From positions 1,302,001 through 1,366,000 of the forward strand of contig OY970315.1 of NCBI GenBank assembly GCA_963716525.1: DNA of 64,000 nt. The letters are read 5' to 3'. Shown piece after piece: positions 35,130-45,160 of this stretch. The stretch is from JBBREP01 sp963716525. GTDB taxonomy: Bacteria; Actinomycetota; Acidimicrobiia; IMCC26256; PALSA-610. The notes beneath the pieces were generated by a model, which saw only the letters and a program-made list of their open reading frames with translations, had not been told where the DNA came from and made no database searches. Every line of letters begins with the position of its first letter. Positions within the stretch are counted from its first letter, which is position 1. The position numbers and the translations under genes are program-made.

Positions 35130-35837
35130 TCAGCGCGCGCGCAGCCCCACATAGCGCGCCATCGCCGCGGTCGCGTGGTCGAAGAACGCAGCCGTGTCGT
35201 CGACCGACCCGACGAGGTGGCCGAAGAGCTCGAAGCTCAACATCCCGAACAGCTGGGTCCACGCCACGAGCATGCGCGCGACCACACCGGGCGGCGCGCC
35301 GAGACCGAGCGCGCCGGCGAGCCGTTGCGCGTCGGCGGCCGTCGCCTCGGCGGCGATCGTCTCGTCACCGGGCTCGGGCGCGATGTCGCCGCGTTCCCAC
35401 GCGTCGCGGACCACGCCGGCGAGCGCCAACGCCACCCGCGCCGCTGGCGCGACCGTGGTCTGCGGCGCGCGATAGCCGGGCACCGGCGAGCCGTAGAGCA
35501 GGGCGTACTCCTGCGGGTGGGCCACGGCCCACGAGCGCACGGCCCGGCACACGACGAGCCAGCGGCGCGCCGACGGCTCGCCCTCGGTGCCCGCCGCAGC
35601 TTGCTCGGCGTGGGCACCGAGATCGTCGTAGGCGTCGACGATCAGGGCGGTGAGCAGCTCGTCGCGGCTCGGGAAGTAGCGGTAGATGGCCGACGACACC
35701 ATGCCGAGCTCGCGCGCGACGGCCCGCAGCGACAGCGCCGGCGCACCCTCGGCGGCCACGTGGCGCCGCGCGGCCTGCTTGATGTCGGCGATCACCGCGA
35801 CCCGGGCCCGGTCGCGTGCGGTGCGCAGCGCGCTCAC
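35130..35837 (-). CDS. TetR family regulator of the DUF385/PhyH genes
   Basis: 235 residues. HTH: IKQAARRHVAAEGAPALSLRA, then VARELGMVSSAIYRYFPSRDEL. The C-terminal part (RSWAVAHPQEYALLYGSPVPGY) is typical of the WHG/TetR_C_13-like domain. GTG start. Divergent from the DUF385 gene across a promoter flanked by two perfect palindromes, so control of that promoter and of itself is likely. Confidence 0.82.
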   Translation of the reverse strand: MSALRTARDRARVAVIADIKQAARRHVAAEGAPALSLRAVARELGMVSSAIYRYFPSRDELLTALIVDAYDDLGAHAEQAAAGTEGEPSARRWLVVCRAVRSWAVAHPQEYALLYGSPVPGYRAPQTTVAPAARVALALAGVVRDAWERGDIAPEPGDETIAAEATAADAQRLAGALGLGAPPGVVARMLVAWTQLFGMLSFELFGHLVGSVDDTAAFFDHATAAMARYVGLRAR

Positions 35838-35880
35838 CCGGCCAGTATGGCAGCTTCCTGAGGGCGCCGCACTGATTTCG

Positions 35881-35945
35881 GAGCACTGCTCTTGACAAGC
35901 GAGGCCGGTGGTGGTTCACTGATCTGGAACGAGAGCAGTGCTCTC
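35881..35945. promoter_or_regulatory. Regulated promoter: TTGACA box between two perfect palindromes
   Basis: GAGCACTGCTC (35881-35891) abuts a consensus -35 TTGACA (35892-35897). After 17 bp comes TTCACT (35915-35920), preceded by TGG as in extended -10 promoters. GAGAGCAGTGCTCTC (35931-35945), a perfect 15-bp palindrome, lies just after the expected start point. The centres are 52 bp apart. This is an excellent candidate TetR-controlled promoter for the DUF385 gene. Confidence 0.65.
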
Positions 35946-35977
35946 GTCGAGCGACCGAGACCGAATGAGGAGGAGCC

Positions 35978-36439
35978 ATGACCGCACCGACCACTCGTTA
36001 CGTGGAGCCGAGCCGGCTGACCCGCACGCTGTTCAACCCGCTGTTCGCCTGGCTGACACGGCGTGGCATCGGTATCCGCGGGGCCCGAGTGCTGCAGGTG
36101 CGCGGCCGCCGCAGCGGCGAATGGCACGCGACGCCGGTCAACCCGCTCACGGTCGACGGCGTCACCTACCTCGTGGCGCCCCGGGGCACGACACAGTGGG
36201 TGCGCAACCTGCGGGTGGCGCACGAGGGCCGGCTGCAGCTCGGCCGGCACGTCGACTCCTTCACCGCCACCGAGCTCGCTGACGAGGAGAAGCCCGAGCT
36301 GCTGCGCGCCTACCTCACGAAGTGGCGGAGCGAGGTGAAGGTGTTCTTCGACGGCGTGACGCCCGACGCGCCGCGCGAGGAGCTCGCACGGATCGCGCCC
36401 GGCTACCCGGTGTTCAGGATCGATAGCGTGCCGGCATGA
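35978..36439 (+). CDS. DUF385 / deazaflavin (F420)-dependent nitroreductase-family protein
   Basis: 153 residues of the Ddn-like split-barrel family: FAWLTRRGIGIRGARVLQVRGRRSGEWHATPVNP broken here as GARVLQVRGRRSGEW and HATPVNPLTVDG, then LVAPRGTTQWVRNLRV. The RGRRSG loop and the WVRNL segment are hallmarks of F420 binding. Strong ribosome binding site AGGAGGAG. Its stop overlaps the PhyH gene start (ATGA). The substrate is unknown. Confidence 0.82.
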   Translation: MTAPTTRYVEPSRLTRTLFNPLFAWLTRRGIGIRGARVLQVRGRRSGEWHATPVNPLTVDGVTYLVAPRGTTQWVRNLRVAHEGRLQLGRHVDSFTATELADEEKPELLRAYLTKWRSEVKVFFDGVTPDAPREELARIAPGYPVFRIDSVPA

Positions 36440-37413
36440 CCACGAGCGCCACGACCGGCAGGAGCCCCGGCCGTGTGGCGCGCGACGACGAGGTCGCGGC
36501 ATGGCTCGACGACGGCTGGGTGCTCCTCGACGGTTTGATCGCGGCCGACGAGATCGACGCCTTGCACGGCGATCTCGCGCAGCTGTTCCCGACCGCCGAG
36601 GAGTTCCACGCCGATCCCCGCGGCGAGGCGCAGCGCCGCCTCGGCGATCCGGCGCGCCCGCCCGAGATCTACACGTGGCCCGACGACGGTCCCGGCTTCC
36701 GGCCCGAGCAGCACTACTGGCAGCGCGAGTTCCCGTTCGGCGGTTCAGGCGCGCTCGACCGGCTCTACGTGCATCCCGCCGTCGTCGACTTCGCCGAGCG
36801 CGCGCTCGGCTCCGACGACCTGCGCATTTACCAGACCCACGCCACGGCGAAGTACTCCGGCTTCACGAACTACGAGCAGCCGATGCACACCGACCGCAAC
36901 CACTCCTGGCTGCCCGCGCAAAGCGCGCGACCGTGGCTGCAGCTGCAGGCCTTCGTGTACCTGAACGACGTCGACGGCGGCAACGCGCCGACGCACATCG
37001 TGTCGCGCCGCGACGCGGGCGGCCACAAGGTCACCGAGCCGCTCGTGCTGCCGAAATGGGACCGGGAGCTGTATGCCGCAGAGCGGTCGGCGCCCGGTGT
37101 GCGCGGCTCGGTGCTCACGTACCGCTCCGACGTCTTCCATCGCGGCGTCGACCTCGTGGCACCCGGCGCCGCCCGCTTCACGCTCAACGTGTGCTTCAAG
37201 CGCGCCGGCCACGACTGGATCGGCTACCACGCGGCCCAGTCCCGTTCGACCTCGCCGGCATGGGTGGCCTTCGCCGAGCGGTGCACACCTCGGGAGCTCG
37301 CGCTGTTCGGCTTCCCCGAACCCGGTCACCCGATCTGGTCGACCGAGCTGCTCGAGGCCACCGCCGAGGCCTACCCGAAGCTCGACCTCACGCCGTGGCG
37401 CGCCGCGCTCTGA
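36436..37413 (+). CDS. Phytanoyl-CoA dioxygenase (PhyH) family protein
   Basis: 325 residues. Fe(II) ligands: QPMHTDRNH (HxD) and SDVFHRGVDL (distal His), followed by ARFTLNVCFKR with the 2-oxoglutarate-binding Arg. Likely an alpha-hydroxylase or other 2-oxoglutarate oxygenase. Coupled to the DUF385 gene by ATGA overlap. TAGCGT at 36424-36429 stands 6 bp before the ATG, so an additional internal leaderless transcript is possible. Confidence 0.82.
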   Translation: MTTSATTGRSPGRVARDDEVAAWLDDGWVLLDGLIAADEIDALHGDLAQLFPTAEEFHADPRGEAQRRLGDPARPPEIYTWPDDGPGFRPEQHYWQREFPFGGSGALDRLYVHPAVVDFAERALGSDDLRIYQTHATAKYSGFTNYEQPMHTDRNHSWLPAQSARPWLQLQAFVYLNDVDGGNAPTHIVSRRDAGGHKVTEPLVLPKWDRELYAAERSAPGVRGSVLTYRSDVFHRGVDLVAPGAARFTLNVCFKRAGHDWIGYHAAQSRSTSPAWVAFAERCTPRELALFGFPEPGHPIWSTELLEATAEAYPKLDLTPWRAAL

Positions 37414-37476
37414 GCACCGCGGGGTACGTCGTATCGAGCGGGCACGTCCCGCGCGCCTGATCAGCAGAGGAACAAC

Positions 37477-38040
37477 ATGGCCCGGCACACCGAACATGCA
37501 CCGCAGACCCTCGTGGGGGTCTCGTTCGACGACATCTTCCGCGCGCAGGAGTTCCTCACCGCGGTCACGGGTCTCGCCGCGCACAAGCGGCTCGTGCTCG
37601 AGGACGCGGTGATGGTGATCAAGGACGCCCAGGGCAAGACGGTCGTGCACGAGACGCGCGACATGCAACCGGGCCGGTCCGCGCTGTCGGGCGGCGTGTG
37701 GGCCAGCTTGTTCGGGCTCATCCTCGGCGGCCCGGTCGGGTGGATCGCGGGCGCGGCGATCGGTGCCGGCGCGGGCGCGGTCACCGCGAAGATCGTCGAC
37801 GTGGGTGTGTCGGACGACTGGGTCGAATGGTTCCGCGCCGCGGTGCAGCCCGACACCGCGACGGCGGTGCTCCTCGTGAGCGAGGTCGACGAGTCGGCGC
37901 TCCTCGACGAGGCGCTGCGCTTCACCGGAGCCGAGCTCGTGTACGCCAACCTCGACCGCGCCGCGCTGGAGCGATTGAAAGAAGCCCTCGGCGACGCCAC
38001 GCCGATCGAGGTCGACGCGGGCGAGTCGACGAGCGACTGA
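37477..38040 (+). CDS. DUF1269 family membrane protein
   Basis: 187 residues. Contains VSFDDIFRAQEFLTAVTGLA, LEDAVMVIKDAQGKTVVHET and a glycine-rich hydrophobic pair of helices (WASLFGLILGGPVGWIAGAA, then IGAGAGAVTAKI, about 78-108), all typical of DUF1269. Function unknown. AGAGGAAC precedes the ATG. Confidence 0.8.
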   Translation: MARHTEHAPQTLVGVSFDDIFRAQEFLTAVTGLAAHKRLVLEDAVMVIKDAQGKTVVHETRDMQPGRSALSGGVWASLFGLILGGPVGWIAGAAIGAGAGAVTAKIVDVGVSDDWVEWFRAAVQPDTATAVLLVSEVDESALLDEALRFTGAELVYANLDRAALERLKEALGDATPIEVDAGESTSD

Positions 38041-38062
38041 CGCTCGCGCCGGTCGCGGCGCG

Positions 38063-39593
38063 CTACGCCACCGGAACCGGCTCGCGCTCGGCTTCGGCGG
38101 GAGCCTCGTCGCGGGCGCGGTGCGGCAGGAACAGCGCGACGCAGAGCGCGGCCAAGAAGGTGACACCGGCGGCTACGAAGCCGATGAGGTGCAGCCCGCC
38201 GATGAAGCTGTCGTGGGCCGCGTGCACGATCTGCGGCGCGAACGGGCGGGCCGCGGGCGTTTCGTTGGCGACGCCGACCGCCTGACCGACGTTGTCCTTC
38301 ACCTGCGCGAAGATCCCGGGCGGCAGTGAGGCCTTCGCCTTGTGGGCGAACGACGAGGCGAATTGGCTCGCCATGATGGAACCGAAGACCGCGACGCCGA
38401 TCGCGCCGCCCATCTGGCGGGTGGTGTCGTTCACGGCCGACCCGACGCCGGCCTTGTTGCGCGGCAGCGAGCCCATGATCGAATCGGTGCACGGGGCCAT
38501 CACGTTGGCCATGCCGAGGCCCATGAGCACGGTGACGGAGACCACCACGAGCACCGCGTCTGTCGGCCTGGTAGACGTTGAACAGCAGGAGCGACAGCGT
38601 GACGAGCAGCAAGCCGGCGGTCACGACGACCTTGTTGCCGAAGCGTTGCACCCACATGCTCGACATCGGGGCGAAGATCATCAGCGTGGCGGCCTGGGGG
38701 AGCAGCACCGCGCCGGCCTCGACCGTGGAGTAGCCGAGCACCGACTGCAGGTACTGCGTGAGCAGGAACAAGGTGCCGTAGAGCGACAGGAACACGAGGG
38801 CGATCGCGCCGCTGGCCGCGCTGAACCGCGGGTTCTCGAAGAAGTGCATGTCGAGCATCGGGTGACTCGTGTGCAACTCCCACACGAAGAAGGCCACGAG
38901 CACCACGCCGCCGATGGCGAAGGAGACGAGGATGGCCTGCGAGCCCCATCCGTGGCCGGGCGCCTCGATGATGGCCCAGAGCAGGAAGCCGAGCGCGGCG
39001 ATCGACAGCACTGCCCCGGGCGGATCGAGCTGGGCCTCGGACGGATCACGCGACTCGGGCACGAGGAAGTAGCCGAGCACGAGGCCCGTGATCACGATCG
39101 GCACGTTCACGATGAACACCGAGCCCCACCAGAAGTGCTCGAGCAGCACACCGCCGGTGATGGGTCCGAGGCCGACGCCGAGCGCCGACACGCCGGCCCA
39201 CACGCCGATCGCCCGGCCCCGCTCGGCCGGGTCGGTGAAGACGTTCGTGATGATCGACAGCGTCGACGGCATGATGAACGCGCCGCCCACGCCCATGAGC
39301 GCGCGGGTGCCGATGAGCATCGTGGCCGACGTGGCGAAGGCCGACAACGCCGACCCGGTGCCGAACACCGCGAGGCCGAACGCGAGGAAGCGATAGCGGC
39401 CGAAGCGGTCGCCGATGCTCCCCGCGGTGAGCAGCAGTCCGGCGAACACGAGCGTGTACGCGTCGACGATCCACTGGAGTTGGCTCGCCGACGCACCCAG
39501 GCCGCCGTCGCCGGTGGTGTGCGCCAGCGTGGGGATCGCGACGTTGAGGATCGTGTTGTCGAGCGTGATGACGATGAGGCTGATACACAGCAC
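38063..39593 (-). CDS. DHA2-type MFS multidrug exporter, EmrB/QacA-like (frameshifted)
   Basis: About 510 residues with roughly 14 membrane helices. ISLIVITLDNTILNVAIPT (motif D1), GDRFGRYRFL (motif A), RALMGVGGAFIMP and the motif C region GVGLGPITGGVL identify DHA2 drug/proton antiporters. The frame changes near 38555-38570 (net gain of one base): LLLFNVYQAD resumes as VVVSVTVLMGLGMA. The GTG at 39593 lies inside the first helix, and the upstream residues RDSDAAYQRRWLTLLVL look like real N-terminus. The true start is probably further upstream, with another small error. Confidence 0.75.
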
Positions 39594-39711
39594 GAGCAGC
39601 GTGAGCCAGCGGCGCTGATACGCGGCGTCGGAATCGCGGAGTGCTTCGCGGCATCAGCTCCAGTTGTACCGGGCCGGCACCGTCTTCCAACATCCGGAAT
39701 GTCGGCCGAGG
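39594..39711. other. 118-bp gap between exporter and cyclopropane synthase genes
   Basis: On the reverse strand it reads RDSDAAYQRRWLTLLVL in the exporter's frame, so it is probably the exporter's missing N-terminus. A TGA interrupts that frame near 39652, beside an ATG in a different frame. Confidence 0.4.
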
Positions 39712-41019
39712 TCAGACACCCCAGTCGGGCCGGAGCGGCATCGCGCTGCGGCCGCCGTCGGCACGCACCGCGAGTACTTGGTGCACTTGTGTGCGCCCGG
39801 CCTCGAAGTTCATCGCCGACGCGGCCATGTAGAGCCGCCACACGCGTGCCCGCCCCGGGCTCGTCGCCGCGACCGCGGCATCCCAGCCCGCTTCGAGGTT
39901 CTCCACCCAGGCCCGCAACGTGCGTGCGTAGTGCTCGCGCAGCGTCTCCACGTGGCGCACCTCGAAACCCTCCTGCTGCACGGTCGAGACCACCGCGCCG
40001 ACCTCGTGGAGTTCGCCGTCGGGGAACACGTACCGGTCGATGAAGCCGCGGCGCTGGAAGCGGGCCCGGCCTCCGTTGCCCGGTGGCCGGCTGATCGCGT
40101 GGTTGAGCAACCGACCCTGGGGTCGCAACAAGGCGTGCAGGCGAGCGAAATACTCGTGCATCCGCGCCGTACCGACGTGCTCGAACATGCCGATCGAGCT
40201 GATCGCGTCGAACGGGCCGTCGTCGATCGCGCGGTAGTCCTGCAGGCGGAACTGGGCGAGGTGGTCGAGCGCCGAGCGTTCGGCGGCTGCTCGCGCGTAG
40301 TCGAGCTGGGCCGGCGAGAGCGTCACGCCCACCACGTCGACGCCGTAGTGCCGGGCCGCGTGCAGCGCCATACCGCCCCAACCGCACCCCACGTCGAGCA
40401 TGCGCATGCCGGGGCGCAGACCGAGCTTGCGGCAGATCAGGTCGTACTTGTTCGCCTGCGCGGCGTCGAGCGTGTCGGCGGTGCCCGACCACACCGCGCA
40501 CGAGTAGGTCATCGTGGCGCCGAGCACGATCCGGTAGAAGTCGTTCGACACGTCGTAGTGGTGGGAGATCGCCGCCGCGTCGCGCTCGGCCGTGTGCCGC
40601 CGACCGCGCAGCCGCGCCTCTTCGGGAGGCAGTGGCGGGCGTTGCAGACCCGTCCGGCCCGCGAGGCGCACGAGCGCCGCCCACTGCTTGGCTCCGATCC
40701 GCACATCGGGAAGGAACTCGCGCAGCTCGAGGGCACCGAAGATGTCGCCGTCGACGTCGAGTGCACCGGTCACATAGGCGCGCGCGAAGCCGAGCTCGCC
40801 GGGTGCGGTGACGATGTAGCGGATTGCGGCGCGAGAACGCACGACGAGCGCGGTCGAGGCGCTGGCCGGACCGAGGGAGCCGCCGTCGTAGCAGTCGATG
40901 CGTATCGGCAGGTCGTGTCCGTCGGTGCCGAGCAGATCGCCGATCACCTCGGCCAGCCCCTGGGGTGCGAGCTCACCGCGGCTCGCTGGTTCGTTCCTCC
41001 GCGTCTCGGTGGCGACCAC
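39712..41019 (-). CDS. cfa: Cyclopropane-fatty-acyl-phospholipid synthase-like methyltransferase
   Basis: 435 residues. AISHHYDVSNDFYRIVLG and MTYSCAVWSG are the CFA signature. MRMLDVGCGWGGMALHAA is the SAM motif, followed by GVTLSPAQLDYA and ISSIGMFEHVG. Adds a methylene bridge to unsaturated lipid acyl chains using SAM. GTG start chosen for the perfect AAGGAGG upstream. Longer reading to 41244 is unsupported. Confidence 0.85.
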   Translation of the reverse strand: MVATETRRNEPASRGELAPQGLAEVIGDLLGTDGHDLPIRIDCYDGGSLGPASASTALVVRSRAAIRYIVTAPGELGFARAYVTGALDVDGDIFGALELREFLPDVRIGAKQWAALVRLAGRTGLQRPPLPPEEARLRGRRHTAERDAAAISHHYDVSNDFYRIVLGATMTYSCAVWSGTADTLDAAQANKYDLICRKLGLRPGMRMLDVGCGWGGMALHAARHYGVDVVGVTLSPAQLDYARAAAERSALDHLAQFRLQDYRAIDDGPFDAISSIGMFEHVGTARMHEYFARLHALLRPQGRLLNHAISRPPGNGGRARFQRRGFIDRYVFPDGELHEVGAVVSTVQQEGFEVRHVETLREHYARTLRAWVENLEAGWDAAVAATSPGRARVWRLYMAASAMNFEAGRTQVHQVLAVRADGGRSAMPLRPDWGV

Positions 41020-41111
41020 CGTCGACCTCCTTCGCCGTCTGTGCCCGTACCCGGCGTCCCCCGGCGTCCAATCATGACGAATGCGGTGCGCCGCGTGAAG
41101 GCCTGACAGCC

Positions 41112-43906
41112 ATGTCAGGAGCGACTTATCGTGCACGCGTGAGGCGGACGTGGGTCGCGGCGTTGACGGTCGTGTCGCTCGCCGGCCTCGCAGCCTGCTC
41201 GGGGAGTTCGAAGGCGGCACCGCGGCCGCCCGCGCCGCCGGCACCCACCACGCTCACGCTCGACGGGACGGCGCACCCGATCGGCGTCGGGCTGGACGAC
41301 GTCTACTTCGCGTGGCACCGAGCGCGACGAGATCGCGTACCGGATCCAGGTCGAGCGCGTGCCGGAACCCGGTGTGCCGAGCTCGGCGGCGCGGCCGGTT
41401 CCGGTCTGGGACACTGGCCGGGTCGGCACCGCGGCCGAGGCGTTCGTGCCGTACACCGGGCCCCGGCTCGCGGCGGGCGCGGTCTACCGCTGGCGCGTCC
41501 AGACCCAGAACGGCGGAACGTGGAGCGCGTGGTCGCAGCGCGCGACGTTCGAGGCCGGTCTCGGCGACCACGACTGGTCGGCCGACTGGATCTGGCGGCC
41601 GGCGAGCACGGCTTCCGAGCCCGACCAGTACACGTACGCGCGCAAAGAGGTCACGCTCGACGCGTCACCGATCGTGCGCGCTCGTGCGTACGTGTCGGCC
41701 GACCAGCAGTACGAGATGTACGTGAACGGCGCACGGGTCGGCAAGGGTGAGGCATACAGCTATCCCGACACGCAGTACTACGAGACGCTCGACGTCACCA
41801 AGGCCGTGCGTGCCGGCGCGCGGCAACGCGCTCGCGCTGCTCTACACATGGGATGGCCCCACGAAGGGGCATCCCGCGGGCGAGCCCGGCGTGCTCGCGC
41901 AGGTGATCGTGGAGCACCGCGACGGTCACGTCGACACGATCGGCACCGACGGCACCTGGCGCGTGCGTAGGGGTGCGTGGTTGCCGGGCACCCAGCGCGA
42001 CATCGAAGGCGACCTCGTCGACTTCAAGGAGAACATCGACGGCCCGGCCGAGCCGATCGGTTGGGACCGCCCGCACTTCGACGACACGTCGTGGGCGCGG
42101 GCGACCGTGCGCGGACCCGCGGGCACGAAGCCGTGGACGCACCTCGTGTCGGTGCGCACCCGCATCGTGGAGCAGCCGGTGCGGGCGGTGTCGCTGCACC
42201 GCCTCCCTCCGGGCGCGGTGGTCGCCGACTTCGGGAAGGTCTACGCCGCGGTGCCGACGGTGGCGTTTCATCACGGTGTGCGCGGCCGCGTCGTCACGAT
42301 GCACGCCGGCTACCTGCTCGACTCGGCGAACGACGCGCAGCAGCTCGGCAACGGTGCGGTCGCGGGCGAGGTGTCAGTAGCGCACGGCACGCAGCACACC
42401 GACATGAGCTACTCCTACGTGCAGCGCGGCGGCGTGGAGCAGTTCCACCCGTTCGACTACCTGGGTTTCCGCTACCTGCAGATCGACAACCCCGGTGAGG
42501 CGCTCGTACCGGCCGACGTGGTGGCGCTCGCGCGGCACACCGCCGTGCCCGACGAGCAGGCCGGCGCGTTCGAGTCGTCCGATCCGACCGTCGACCGCAT
42601 CGTCGCGCTCGGCGCGCACTCGGCCCTGTACACCGCGCAGGAGCAGTTCATCGACACGCCGACGCGCGAAAAGGGCTCGTGGCTGTGGGACGGCTTCAAC
42701 GAGTCGGTCGCGGCGATGGCCGCGTTCGGCGAGCAGAACCTCACCCGCAAGTCGTTGACGGAGTTCGCGCAGTCGCAGTCGCGCTACTGGCCGAGCGGCG
42801 CGATCAACAAGATCTATCCGACGGGGCTCGGTGCGCTCGACATCAACGAGTTCGCCGAGATCTACGCCGAGTGGGTGTGGCAGTACTGGTTGCGAACCGG
42901 CGACCGGCCGCTGCTCGAGCAGGTCTACCCCGTGCTGCGGAAGCTCTCCGACTACGTGGCCCACTCCATCGACCCGAAGACCGGTCTGGTGACGAGCCTG
43001 CCGTCGACGAGCATCTATTACGACTTCCCCACCGTCACGCGCCTGAACATCCTCGGCGTGAACGTGTTCCGCCGGACCGTCGCCGCCGGCGACGCGCTCC
43101 AACGGCCGCAGCGCGAGCTCGATATCGAAGGCGAGCGGGCCGACGCGCTCGCCGGAGCGATCAACCGCGAGCTCACGCGGCCCGACCACACCTACGTCGA
43201 CGGCCTCGACGAGCACGGCAAGCAGGTTGCGGAGTCGTCGCAGACCACGAACGCCTGCGCGGTGGTGTACGGCGTCGCGCCGGCGGCGTGGTGGCCGCAG
43301 CTCGGCGCGGCGATTGCGAAGGCAGGGATGAGTACGCCGCCGCGCACTGCCGCCGAGGTGCTGGACGCGCTCGCGCGTACCGGGCACGACACCGACCTCG
43401 TGCGCATCCTCACGAACCCGCATATCGACGGCTGGGCGAACGTGCTCGCACGCGGCGGCACGTTCACGTGGGAGGTGTGGCAGCCCTCCGACATCATCGG
43501 CGACAGCATGTCGCACGGCTGGGGCGCGAACGTGCTCGTGTCGATCCAGCGCGACCTGCTCGGCGTCGAGCCGACGCGAGGCGGGTTCGCGCGCTTCGAC
43601 ATCACACCGCCGTTGCACGAGCTCACGCACGCGGCGGGCCGCGTGCCCACGCCATACGGTCCTGTCGTCGTGAACTGGAGTCGCGGTGCGCGAGGTGCAT
43701 TCACCATGGACGTCACGGTGCCGAACACCACGCTCAGCACGGTCACGCTGCCCGCGCCGGCCGGTGCACGTGTGCTCGTGAACGGGCGGGCGCTCGGCGC
43801 GCACCTTCCCGGCGTCTCCAGCAGCGACACCTACTCCCCGCCCGGGACGAAGGTGGTCGAGCTGCTCCCGGGAACGTTCCACCTGCGCGTCATGCCCGGT
43901 GCTTGA
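41112..43906 (+). CDS. GH78 alpha-L-rhamnosidase lipoprotein (two frameshifts)
   Basis: About 930 residues when both breaks are corrected. The N-terminus ends in a clean lipobox LAAC (LAGLAACSGS). An Ig-like domain (WRVQTQNGGTWSAW) and a carbohydrate-binding jelly-roll domain (ARAYVSADQQYEMYVNGARVG) precede the barrel. FIDTPTREKGSWLWDGFN contains the conserved acid region of GH78; TWEVWQPSDIIGDSMSHGWGA the late motif. It removes terminal rhamnose outside the cell. Frame changes lie near 41315-41330 and 41812-41822, both net gains of one base (or losses of two) in GC-alternating tracts. A GTG at 41139 is an alternative start. Confidence 0.75.
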
Positions 43907-43970
43907 AACCCGTGCCTGAACCGGGCTCCCGAACCCCGCGCACCTGCGGCGAATTGTCGAGTGTCGCGGC

Positions 43971-44546
43971 TCAGTGCTTCGTGGCGCTCTGCTCGCCGCG
44001 CAGGGCGTCACGCACCTTGTCGGCCATCGCGAGGAACGGACCACCAACGAGGTTGCCGACCGCGCTCTGCGGCGTGTGCGGGTGCGGATGCGTCGGCGCC
44101 GCCTCCTCGGCGCGCTGCAACGCCTTGCCCATCGCCTGGCGCGTCGCGGCCGATGCCGACTGACGGATCCGCGGGAAGACCTCGCGCTCCTCGGCCTCGG
44201 CGTGGGCGACCACGTCCTTGTGGAAGTCGGCGATCTTCGCGGCGAACGCCGCGTCGTTGACGCCGATCGTCTCCAGCTCGTGCAGCGCGGTCTTCGCCTT
44301 GTCTTCCTCGGCGAGCCGCTCCTGCGCGATCCGCTCGCCGCCGTCGCCCGCCTTGCGGAGCGCCGGGTAGACCACCATCTCCTCGGCGGTCTCGTGCACT
44401 GCAAGCAACCGCCGGAGCTCGCAGAAGTCGTCGGATGCGCTCGCAGTCGTGCCGTCACCGATGCGGGCGAACAGCTGCTTCACCTGCTCGTGCTGACTCT
44501 CGAGCATCGTCGTGACGTCGAGCGAGTCGGTGTTGATCGTTGCCAT
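43971..44546 (-). CDS. Hemerythrin HHE-domain protein
   Basis: 191 residues. MLESQHEQVKQLFARI, LRRLLAVHETAEEMVVYPAL (H...HxxxE), and DFHKDVVAHAEAEEREVFP provide the His/Glu ligands for a di-iron site. Likely an oxygen or NO sensor or stress protein. The C-terminal tail has a His/Pro stretch (APTHPHPHTP). AAAGGAG precedes the ATG. It is divergent from the universal stress protein gene. Confidence 0.83.
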   Translation of the reverse strand: MATINTDSLDVTTMLESQHEQVKQLFARIGDGTTASASDDFCELRRLLAVHETAEEMVVYPALRKAGDGGERIAQERLAEEDKAKTALHELETIGVNDAAFAAKIADFHKDVVAHAEAEEREVFPRIRQSASAATRQAMGKALQRAEEAAPTHPHPHTPQSAVGNLVGGPFLAMADKVRDALRGEQSATKH

Positions 44547-44681
44547 GTGTCGCTCCTTTGGGATCTGTGGTGCTGGCGGCTCCCATACGGGCTACCCACC
44601 GCCGGCGGCCGCGATTCCTGCGCGCACCTTGCCGGTTGCCGGCGTGTGTCGCCGCAGCGCGGCTGTGGTAGGAAGCGGACG

Positions 44682-45134
44682 ATGGCCGAGCGCACGATCG
44701 TCGTCGGGTACAACCATTCGGAGACGTCCCAGGCCGCGTTGCGGTGGGCCACCGAGCAGGCGCGGCTCATGTCCGGCGACGTGCTCGCTGTGTATGTGGC
44801 ATCCACGGTCGCCGACTGGGAGCTGGCCGCGGTGCAGCTCAACACCGACCCGATGCGCCAGGAGCTCGAACGCTGCCTCGAAGGCTCGTGGACGGAGAGC
44901 GTGCGCGAGCGCGGCGTGCCGTGCCGCACGCGCTTCGTGTACGGCCGCCCCGCCGAGGAGCTGATGAAGGTCGCCCGGGGCGATCAGGCGGCGCTGATCG
45001 CGATCGGCATGAGCCCGCGTGGCACGCTCACCGAGCTGGTCGTCGGCAGCACGATGCACGACCTGCGCCGCCACGCCGTGCGGCCCGTGGTCGCGGTGCC
45101 CAAGGGTTGGCCGGAGGCCACCGTCGCAGACTGA
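44682..45134 (+). CDS. Universal stress protein (UspA family)
   Basis: 150 residues. TIVVGYNHSETSQAALRWA start, YGRPAEELMKVA, and a nucleotide-loop-like stretch GMSPRGTLTELVVGSTMHDLR (G-2x-G-9x-G-S type) followed by AVRPVVAVPKG. ATP-binding Usp subgroup. TAGGAA stands 7 bp before the ATG, an imperfect leaderless pattern. Confidence 0.8.
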   Translation: MAERTIVVGYNHSETSQAALRWATEQARLMSGDVLAVYVASTVADWELAAVQLNTDPMRQELERCLEGSWTESVRERGVPCRTRFVYGRPAEELMKVARGDQAALIAIGMSPRGTLTELVVGSTMHDLRRHAVRPVVAVPKGWPEATVAD

Positions 45135-45160
45135 CGCCGGCGGCCGCTACCGTCCGGCCC

